Part shown: piece by piece, positions 1-5,465 of the stretch
How positions within the stretch are numbered: the stretch's first letter is position 1
Layout: each line of letters begins with the position of its first letter
Program-made: the position numbers and the translations under genes
DNA from: Candidatus Hermodarchaeota archaeon
GTDB taxonomy: Archaea > Asgardarchaeota > Hermodarchaeia > Hermodarchaeales > Hermodarchaeaceae
Assembly (NCBI GenBank): GCA_016840185.1
Contig: JAEOSV010000126.1
Span: 1-9,816, forward strand
DNA: 9,816 nucleotides
Reading direction: 5' to 3'
The notes under the pieces: model-generated
The model's database searches: none
What the model saw: only the letters and a program-made list of their open reading frames with translations
Told to the model about the DNA's origin: nothing

Positions 1-237
1 ATGCTTGTCGAACCCTCAAAGGGATCACTTTTCGTACAAGGAGGATTCTTCATCGCCGTTGGAATTCCATGCCTTGCCGTATCAGTCATATTATTTATTC
101 TGGCAGCACTTTGGTCAGGTCCAATTAACGAGGTCTTAACACTAATTGCATTCAGTCTGATGGTCCTCTTTTTTGTGATTTTCATTTTTTCAGCGTTCTT
201 AGATGTAGGATCTCAAACAAGGAAAAGTCCTCAATAA
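1..237 (+). CDS. Small two-helix membrane protein, unrecognised (possibly 5'-truncated)
   Basis: I do not recognise the family. The 78-residue reading frame opens with ATG on the first base of the window, so the true start may lie upstream and no ribosome site can be judged. Two hydrophobic segments, at about residues 15-38 and 44-67, are joined by a short loop (SGPINE). A short charged tail (residues 68-78, ending QTRKSPQ) follows, which suggests a hairpin membrane protein with both ends on the same side. There are no catalytic motifs or paired cysteines. It ends 113 bases before the Fe-S oxidoreductase gene on the same strand, with no sign of translational coupling. It could be a small hypothetical protein or the C-terminal part of a longer membrane protein. 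That it is coding rests on the strong hydrophobic pattern and the clean frame. Confidence 0.5.
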   Translation: MLVEPSKGSLFVQGGFFIAVGIPCLAVSVILFILAALWSGPINEVLTLIAFSLMVLFFVIFIFSAFLDVGSQTRKSPQ

Positions 238-322
238 CGAGTTCAGTAAATCATCTTTAACACCGTGAATTTTTCGAAAAAAGGCAAACTGTAAAAGGGT
301 CTAACGTATGTGAAACAAAGCA

Positions 323-342
323 TTCTCCACCTATCTGGAGGA
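323..342 (+). promoter_or_regulatory. Shine-Dalgarno site of the Fe-S oxidoreductase inside a possible hairpin
   Basis: GGAGG at 337-341 lies 9 bases before the ATG at 351, a near-ideal ribosome binding site. Bases 323-329 (TTCTCCA) can pair with 336-342 (TGGAGGA) across a six-base loop, with one G-T wobble, which would bury the whole site. The site itself is clear; the hairpin as a control element is inference. Confidence 0.5.
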
Positions 343-350
343 CTACTCCT

Positions 351-1568
351 ATGACCGAACCCGAAAAACCAAAAACCGAACTGAAAGACTTCGAGCTTGA
401 AATTGCTCGATGTATCCACTGTAAGGCATGTACCATCGCCGATGCTGCCAATCCCAATGGTGGCTTCGAAACCGGGTGTCCCGCCTGGAATGCCATGGAA
501 TGGGAAGCCTACAGCGGTGGTGCTAAAATGTGGCTCGCCCGAGCCATCCTTAATGGCAATTACAAGATTGACGAAGATATTGGTGACCTCCTATTCCGCT
601 GCTCCACCTGCGGCAACTGTGAATCCCAATGTGAAAACGAGCTCCCAACAATTGATATCATTGAAGCCATGCGCGCTGAAGTTGTCAAAGCCGGTTTTGG
701 CCCTCTTGATAAACAACAAGGATACTCCAAAGCCACAGAAGTGAAACGCAACCCCTACAACGAAGACCACGCCTGTCGTACAGACTGGATCCCCAAGGAA
801 TTCAAACAAAAAGACAAAGCCGACGTCATCTATTTCGTGGGTTGTACCGCATCATATCGGTTAAAGGAACTAGCAGTCTCAACCCTTCGGGTGATGGAGA
901 AATTAGGCATTGATTTTACGGTCAAAGATGACGAATACTGCTGCTGTTCCCCCCTCATGCGTGTTGGTAAACTGGATCTGGTCAAAGAGTATGTCACTCA
1001 CAACGTGGAACTCTTCAAGAATTCCGGTGCCAAAATCGTCGTCTCATCCTGTGCCGGCTGTTTCCGCACCATGAAACGCGACTGGCCCAAATACTACGGT
1101 CCCCTGCCCTTTGAGGTCAAGCACAGCGTCAACTTCATCGCTGAATCCCTCGAAGCCGGCAAAGGCAAACTGAAGCCCATGAAAGGCGTCAAAGCTACCT
1201 ACCACGATCCCTGTCACTACGGACGCCACGTCGGTGAACTCATTAAGAACCGCAAGGAAAAAGCTGCCTGGTTTGAAGTCCCACGCACCATCTTACGCAC
1301 CCTACTCGGTGATAACTTGGTGGAAATGCCCCGCAACCGAGAAAACAGCTGGTGCTGCGGAGCTGGTGGCGGCGCTCGTGCCCAATTCCCCGACTGGACT
1401 CTCGAAACTTCCATTGAACGCATTAAAGAAGCCGAAGCCACTGGCGCAACTCATCTTGTGAGTGCATGTCCATTCTGCGAGACGAGCCTTCAATTAGCGA
1501 TTGAAAAGAGCGAATCCAAGATGAAAATGGTGGACTTGATTCAATTCGTCGAAGAATCCCTCGAGTAA
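351..1568 (+). CDS. CCG-domain Fe-S oxidoreductase, HdrD/GlpC/LutA-like
   Basis: This is a cytosolic or membrane-associated electron-transfer protein related to heterodisulfide reductase subunit D, GlpC and LutA. The N-terminal ferredoxin part has cysteines 21, 24, 27 and 43 (the last followed by Pro) and a second set at 84, 87, 90 and 94, enough for two [4Fe-4S] clusters. In the first set the third and fourth cysteines are 15 residues apart instead of three. Two CCG domains follow: Cys165, Cys197-198 and Cys234/237; then Cys288, Cys335-336 and Cys373/376. In HdrB such domains bind noncubane [4Fe-4S] clusters. The first motif reads Cys-Cys-Cys (197-199) where Cys-Cys-Gly is usual. There is no transmembrane segment, and 405 residues is normal for the family. 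The ATG at 351 has a strong ribosome site. No HdrA, FlpD, FAD-linked oxidase or HdrE gene lies nearby, so partner and substrate are unknown. Family assignment is firm; the reaction is not. Confidence 0.88.
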   Translation: MTEPEKPKTELKDFELEIARCIHCKACTIADAANPNGGFETGCPAWNAMEWEAYSGGAKMWLARAILNGNYKIDEDIGDLLFRCSTCGNCESQCENELPTIDIIEAMRAEVVKAGFGPLDKQQGYSKATEVKRNPYNEDHACRTDWIPKEFKQKDKADVIYFVGCTASYRLKELAVSTLRVMEKLGIDFTVKDDEYCCCSPLMRVGKLDLVKEYVTHNVELFKNSGAKIVVSSCAGCFRTMKRDWPKYYGPLPFEVKHSVNFIAESLEAGKGKLKPMKGVKATYHDPCHYGRHVGELIKNRKEKAAWFEVPRTILRTLLGDNLVEMPRNRENSWCCGAGGGARAQFPDWTLETSIERIKEAEATGATHLVSACPFCETSLQLAIEKSESKMKMVDLIQFVEESLE

Positions 1569-1649
1569 CCTGCAGCATTATTTCTTCCCAATTAGTGGAC
1601 GTATTCTTTGAGTGGGCATAAGGTCGAAGCTTCGGGATTGATTCGAGTC

Positions 1650-1663
1650 GGAAACTTTGTATA
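1650..1663 (+). promoter_or_regulatory. Candidate archaeal BRE/TATA element before the leuB-like gene
   Basis: GGAAAC followed by TTTGTATA fits an archaeal TFB-recognition element plus TATA box (five of six positions match RNWAAW). The TATA centre lies about 23 bases before the GTG at 1683, where it would give a leaderless or nearly leaderless transcript. It sits in the 114-base gap after the Fe-S gene, which suggests that the leu cluster has its own promoter. If the organism is bacterial this call falls. Confidence 0.3.
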
Positions 1664-1682
1664 GCTGTAAGCCAACAGGATT

Positions 1683-2861
1683 GTGGAACGGATTCCTGTG
1701 GTACGCACCTATAAGATCCAAGTGTTACCTGGCGACGGGATTGGACCCGAAGTCATTCGAGAAGCCGTGAAGATATTGGAAACGGTTTCTAAAGGAATCT
1801 CTAGTTTCAATCTTTCTTTTCACGAATTCCCGTGTGGAGGTAAATACTACTTAGAAACCGGTGTTGAATGGCCCGGGGAAGCCGAGGTGTTTTCTAAGCA
1901 AGAAGCTGACGCCATTCTATTGGGAGCCGTAGGCTGGGAAAAAACACCAGGGGAGCCGGTACGGCGTGAGGACGGACAACTTGCTGGTGCGTCAGTTGTT
2001 CTTGGGCAACGACGGGAGCTTGAATTGTATGCGAATGTCCGACCTGTGAACTTGTATCCCGGGGTCCCAACCCCCCTAGCCGGGAAGCAGCCAAAGGATA
2101 TTGACTTTGTCATCATTCGCGAAAACACAGAAGGGCTCTACTCAGGGATTGGAAAGCATTACGGGGAAAACGAACGTGAGGAACTTGCAATTGATATGCG
2201 TCCCATATCTCGGTTGGGTTCTGAGCGGGTCATTCAATACGCCATGAGGCTAGCTCTGAAACGAAAATATGGAGCACCCCTTGATGAGAAAAAACGTGTC
2301 ACTTGCGTGGATAAAAGTAATGTATTGATTGGTGATCAACTCTTTCGTCGTGTGTTCGAAGAAATGACTAAGGAGTTTCCCAAGATAGCCCCTGATTATG
2401 CCTACATTGATGCGTGGACAATGTGGTGTCTACGTCGTCCAGAATTCTACAATGTGGTCGTGACACCGAATATGTATGGTGATATCATCTCTGACCTCGG
2501 AGCCGGAATACAAGGAGGAATGGGAGTGGCCGCAGGTGGAAATATCGGCGATACCCATGCGATGTTTGAACCCATCCATGGATCCGCTCCACGACACACC
2601 GGTAAACGTCGGGCAAACCCAATTGCCGCTATCCTAGCCGGCAAAATGATGCTCGAATGGCTCGGAGAGCAACACCAGAATCAAGCAGCATCAAAAGCCG
2701 CCGCCCTTATCGAAAAAGCCGTGATTCAAGTTTTGAGTGAAGGCCAGGTTCGAACCTATGATCTGTGTTTGGGATCATATGCCAATGTGCGACCCTCCAC
2801 AACAAAACGAGTAGGAACAACCATTAGGAAGATTATCCAACAACAATTGAAGGAGCCGTGA
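1683..2861 (+). CDS. leuB: 3-isopropylmalate dehydrogenase-like beta-decarboxylating dehydrogenase
   Basis: This is a member of the isocitrate/isopropylmalate dehydrogenase family. It would oxidise and decarboxylate a 2-hydroxy acid such as 3-isopropylmalate, using Mg2+ or Mn2+. Visible landmarks are LPGDGIGPE at 15-23, substrate arginines in RRELELYANVRP (Arg110, Arg120) and Arg146, catalytic Tyr153 in NTEGLYSG and Lys211 in VDKSN, metal-binding Asp243, Asp267 and Asp271, and the cofactor loop HGSAP from 299. Residues after that loop are Arg304-His305, not the Asp-Ile of NAD-dependent LeuB. The Glu-x-x-Leu-Leu substrate helix of Thermus LeuB is Ala103-x-x-Val106-Leu107. Length (392) is somewhat above the usual 330-370 because of a longer stretch near 86-103. 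The start is GTG 1683, since an in-frame stop lies at 1668; GTG 1698 is the alternative, and neither has a good ribosome site. The leuC and leuD genes follow. Isocitrate, homoisocitrate or tartrate activity cannot be excluded. Confidence 0.8.
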   Translation: MERIPVVRTYKIQVLPGDGIGPEVIREAVKILETVSKGISSFNLSFHEFPCGGKYYLETGVEWPGEAEVFSKQEADAILLGAVGWEKTPGEPVRREDGQLAGASVVLGQRRELELYANVRPVNLYPGVPTPLAGKQPKDIDFVIIRENTEGLYSGIGKHYGENEREELAIDMRPISRLGSERVIQYAMRLALKRKYGAPLDEKKRVTCVDKSNVLIGDQLFRRVFEEMTKEFPKIAPDYAYIDAWTMWCLRRPEFYNVVVTPNMYGDIISDLGAGIQGGMGVAAGGNIGDTHAMFEPIHGSAPRHTGKRRANPIAAILAGKMMLEWLGEQHQNQAASKAAALIEKAVIQVLSEGQVRTYDLCLGSYANVRPSTTKRVGTTIRKIIQQQLKEP

Positions 2862-2868
2862 GATACAA

Positions 2869-4128
2869 ATGACCGGGCACACCATGGCAGAGAAAATACT
2901 TCTCAACCATACCGACGACAAATCTATTGAACCTGGAGAAATCATCGAAGCTTCCATCGACGTCGCTATGTCCCATGAAATGATGGGGAGTCGGGTTCTC
3001 CCGCATCTCTCCGAAGCGAAGGTCGAGAAGATATGGGATCCTAACCGCGTTGTGATGATTTTAGATCACTGGGTGCCGGCACCCACAGTGGAAGCTGCAA
3101 CGATTCATCAGCGGGTTCGGCAATTTGTCAAAGATTTTCAAATCGAAAACTTCTATGATGTTGGCAGTGGAATTTGCCACCAAGTCTTGGTTGAAGAAGG
3201 TCATATCCGACCAGGGGAATTAGTGGTAGGTACGGACTCTCATACAACTACTGCAGGAGCGTTTGGAGCCCTTGCTACGGGAATAGGTGCTACTGACATG
3301 GCTATTGTACTAGCTACTGGACACTTATGGTTCCGTGTTCCCGAAACCATCAAAATTACTTACACAGGGGCCGTACCCCCCACTGTGATGGGTAAGGATA
3401 TCATTCTCTATACCCTTGGGCAACTCGGTGTGGAGGGTGCAACCTTTCAAGCTCTCGAATACCACGGAAAAACGCTCACGCAACTCAGTTTGGATGCTTG
3501 GATGACTCTCACCAACATGGCCGTCGAAACTGGGGCCATGGCTGCACTCATTCCACCGGATAACCGTGTCATCGAATACGTCAAAACCCGAACCAAAGAG
3601 AAATTTACTCCTGTGCACCCAGATAAATCCGCAAATTATCACCAAACTCTAGATTTTGATATATCAAAGCTGGAACCTCAGGTGGCTACTCCTTCACTCC
3701 CAACCCAAGCAGTACCCGTATCCGAGGTAGCAGGAACACTTGTTGACCAAGCCTATCTTGGATCCTGCACTAACGGTCGTTTGGAAGATCTCCAAGTTGC
3801 GGCTCAGATACTTACTGGCAAACGAGTGGCAGATGGTGTGCGACTGATCGTTAATCCTGCGAGTCGTAAAGTCTATCATTCAGCCCTTGAATCAGGAGTT
3901 ATTGGTACCCTAGTGAAAGCAGGAGCTACCATGGGACCTGCTACGTGTGGCGCATGTTTTGGAGGGCACTGCGGATTACTGGCACCGGGCGAGGTTTGCA
4001 TCAGTTCAACTAACCGAAATTTCCCAGGTCGAATGGGAAGTGCGGATGCTCAAATCTATTTAGCCTCTCCAGCCACCGTCGCAGCAAGTGCAATAACCGG
4101 GCAGATTACCGACCCACGTGGAGGATAA
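2869..4128 (+). CDS. leuC: 3-isopropylmalate/homoaconitate dehydratase large subunit
   Basis: This is the aconitase-superfamily large subunit that holds the [4Fe-4S] cluster and, with LeuD, isomerises 2-isopropylmalate to 3-isopropylmalate through a dehydrated intermediate. The cluster ligands are present: Cys300 in GSCTNGR, and Cys360 and Cys363 in ATCGACFGGHCG. The GTDSHTTT signature (Asp123-Ser124-His125) and the N-terminal SHEMMGSRVLP stretch are also intact. Its 419 residues match the shorter archaeal/Thermotoga-type large subunit, not the roughly 466-residue enterobacterial LeuC. The ATG at 2869 follows the leuB-like stop by seven bases, with AAGGAG (2850-2855) 13 bases upstream, inside the end of that gene. 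An in-frame ATG at 2884 lacks a ribosome site but would begin closer to the conserved block. Translation coupled to the neighbour is likely. Homoaconitase or citraconate-type activity is possible in this subfamily. Confidence 0.9.
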   Translation: MTGHTMAEKILLNHTDDKSIEPGEIIEASIDVAMSHEMMGSRVLPHLSEAKVEKIWDPNRVVMILDHWVPAPTVEAATIHQRVRQFVKDFQIENFYDVGSGICHQVLVEEGHIRPGELVVGTDSHTTTAGAFGALATGIGATDMAIVLATGHLWFRVPETIKITYTGAVPPTVMGKDIILYTLGQLGVEGATFQALEYHGKTLTQLSLDAWMTLTNMAVETGAMAALIPPDNRVIEYVKTRTKEKFTPVHPDKSANYHQTLDFDISKLEPQVATPSLPTQAVPVSEVAGTLVDQAYLGSCTNGRLEDLQVAAQILTGKRVADGVRLIVNPASRKVYHSALESGVIGTLVKAGATMGPATCGACFGGHCGLLAPGEVCISSTNRNFPGRMGSADAQIYLASPATVAASAITGQITDPRGG

Positions 4129-4136
4129 TTGACACG

Positions 4137-4658
4137 ATGTCCAAGCTGGAAACTACCATCAAAGGCAAAGTGTGGCGTTTTGGTAGCAATGTCAGTACAG
4201 ACGATATCATATCCGGTGTCCATCTCACAAAAATCTCCACTAGCGAACTTACGCCTTTCGCCTTTGAGCATCTTCGCCCTGAATTTGCGAAAAGGGTTCA
4301 ACCCGGTGACATTATCGTTGCCGATGATCATTTTGGGATTGGTTCGAGCCGTGAAGAAGCCCCAGCCATCCTTCGCCAATTAGGTGTAAGTGCTATTGTT
4401 GCGGCATCCTTTGCCCGAATTTTCTTTCGCAATGCTTACAACCTAGGGATTCCTGTAATTGAGTTGCCAGACCTTACAAAGAACCCGGAGCTAATACGTG
4501 AAAACGACATTATCGAAATCGTTCTCACCGATGGTACTTTGACTAACAAAAGCACAAAAAGGGATTTTAGGTTTAGTAAAATACCTCCCTTTCTTCTTGA
4601 ATACCTAAAAGCAGGTGGAGCCATTCCACTTCTCAAATCCAAACTAAAAGCTGGATAA
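4137..4658 (+). CDS. leuD: 3-isopropylmalate/homoaconitate dehydratase small subunit
   Basis: This is the small (swivel-domain) subunit that completes the active site over the LeuC cluster. FGSNVSTDDII at 15-25 and the catalytic-loop motif FGIGSSREEAP at 66-76 (Ser70-Ser71-Arg72) identify it, followed by the ASFARIFFRNAYNLGIPVIE block. Its 173 residues are normal for archaeal-type LeuD/HacB. The substrate-selecting loop, usually Tyr-Leu-x-x after the DTDxIIP segment, reads His29-Leu30-Thr31-Lys32, and the Pro before it is Ser26. The loop therefore matches neither the YLRT of Methanocaldococcus homoaconitase nor the YLRM/YLVY reported for isopropylmalate isomerases. The ATG at 4137 follows the leuC stop by eight bases; GGAGG (4120-4124) lies 12 bases before it, so the two subunits are probably made together. 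Family assignment is firm, substrate open. Confidence 0.88.
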   Translation: MSKLETTIKGKVWRFGSNVSTDDIISGVHLTKISTSELTPFAFEHLRPEFAKRVQPGDIIVADDHFGIGSSREEAPAILRQLGVSAIVAASFARIFFRNAYNLGIPVIELPDLTKNPELIRENDIIEIVLTDGTLTNKSTKRDFRFSKIPPFLLEYLKAGGAIPLLKSKLKAG

Positions 4659-4676
4659 CCATCTAAAATCAAACAC

Positions 4677-4683
4677 TCTTAAG
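4677..4683 (+). promoter_or_regulatory. Weak TATA-like element before the YhhN-family gene
   Basis: CTCTTAAG-type sequence is centred about 28 bases before the ATG at 4708. That ATG has no Shine-Dalgarno match (preceding bases CCCTAAACCAATAAC). The spacing suits an archaeal TATA box driving a leaderless transcript. The match is short and could be chance in this A+T-rich 49-base gap. Confidence 0.2.
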
Positions 4684-4707
4684 CAATACACACCCTAAAC
4701 CAATAAC

Positions 4708-5421
4708 ATGCTCTATCTGATTCCATATGCGATAATTTTCTGGATTATTGCATTTGTGTCAACCATCATCAAATCCGTTCGTGAAAATGAGATAACCTTT
4801 CAAAAAGAATACCTATCCAAATTGCCACGACCAGTTTTCGTTGTGATAAAATTCCTCCCCGCCCTCACCGCAGCAATTCTTGTTTTACTCTTTCGCCCAA
4901 CAGCCAGTTTATTTTACATTCTATTAGCCGTTGCTTTCATCTTCTGTCTCCTCGGTGACATTGGCATGGAAATAAAAATACTTGTAGGTGGCGTACTCTT
5001 CCTCTTTGCTCAATTCTTATTCATCGGAAATTTCATTTGGCAAAGCGTGCTCCTAGGAGTTACCTTTCTCCCAATAGCTGCCTTTATCACTGCGCTAATC
5101 GGTTGGCTACTTGTAATCATCTTCAACACTCAGTATATTGACTCCTCAGAAAACGGATTTGGGAACATGAAGATTCCGATCTTTATCTACTCGGTGACCG
5201 TTTCCCTCACTTTCTGTAGTGCTTTAATGCTGTGGCTTTCTACAGGAGTTCTCCTCGGATTCATTCCCGTTCTCGGTGCCTTCTTCTTCGTCATCTCAGA
5301 CTTGGTCCTATTCATTAAAGAATTCCACCATCACTTCAAGAAGGCAGAACTCTTCATCCTTCCCACCTACTATCTAGCCCTATTCCTTCTCTCCCTTAGT
5401 GTCGCAATCTACATCTTCTAA
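4708..5421 (+). CDS. YhhN/TMEM86-family integral membrane protein (lysoplasmalogenase-like)
   Basis: This is a polytopic membrane protein with about eight predicted helices, near residues 3-22, 43-62, 67-83, 92-111, 114-139, 156-177, 181-203 and 214-236. The pattern fits the YhhN/TMEM86 family, whose studied animal members cleave the vinyl-ether bond of lysoplasmalogens. Conserved family signatures are visible: LLGDIGME (Asp84) at the end of helix 3, LGAFFFVISDLVLF (Asp198) in helix 7 and PTYYLALF at 219-226 in helix 8. The usual Ala-His-x-x-Tyr after the first Asp motif appears as Ala101-Gln102-Phe-Leu-Phe, and the helix 8 Ala-Gln is Ala-Leu. The length of 237 is typical. It starts at ATG 4708, 49 bases after leuD, with no ribosome site, so it may be transcribed separately. 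Its link to the leu genes is probably only positional. Substrate cannot be inferred, especially if the host makes archaeal ether lipids. Confidence 0.75.
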   Translation: MLYLIPYAIIFWIIAFVSTIIKSVRENEITFQKEYLSKLPRPVFVVIKFLPALTAAILVLLFRPTASLFYILLAVAFIFCLLGDIGMEIKILVGGVLFLFAQFLFIGNFIWQSVLLGVTFLPIAAFITALIGWLLVIIFNTQYIDSSENGFGNMKIPIFIYSVTVSLTFCSALMLWLSTGVLLGFIPVLGAFFFVISDLVLFIKEFHHHFKKAELFILPTYYLALFLLSLSVAIYIF

Positions 5422-5458
5422 AGTTAATGCTCAATGATTAGCAGAATTCTGCTTAACT
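5422..5458. terminator. Palindromic element in the convergent gap, possible two-way terminator
   Basis: The 44-base gap between the convergent YhhN-like and uvrC genes holds a perfect 14-base palindrome, AGCAGAATTCTGCT (5440-5453). In an overlapping alternative fold, AGTTAA-T-GC (5422-5430) pairs with GCTTAACT (5451-5458) with a single bulged base. No clear U-tract follows on either strand. The position suits a shared terminator, but the structure has not been tested. Confidence 0.35.
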
Positions 5459-5465
5459 GGCCAAA

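Noticed and set aside
40..44. Strong GGAGG inside the first small membrane-protein gene
   Set aside because: No ATG, GTG or TTG lies at a suitable distance downstream in the same frame, so it is most likely just Gly-Gly coding sequence.
1625..1634. CGAAGCTTCG palindrome in the leuB upstream region
   Set aside because: A 10-base palindrome is expected about ten times by chance in a window of this size, and no second copy or half-site is obvious.
1632..1652. TTCGGGATTGATTCGAGTCGG resembling a tRNA T-arm
   Set aside because: The bases around the TTCGAG loop cannot form the five-pair stem, and there is no acceptor, D or anticodon arm nearby.
3325..3645. 106-codon minus-strand frame inside leuC
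   Set aside because: It is antisense to a fully conserved leuC with its cluster ligands intact, and no promoter or ribosome site supports it.
4129..4383. 84-codon frame starting at TTG between leuC and leuD
   Set aside because: It lies in another frame over leuD, which has intact aconitase small-subunit motifs, and its product shows no recognisable features.
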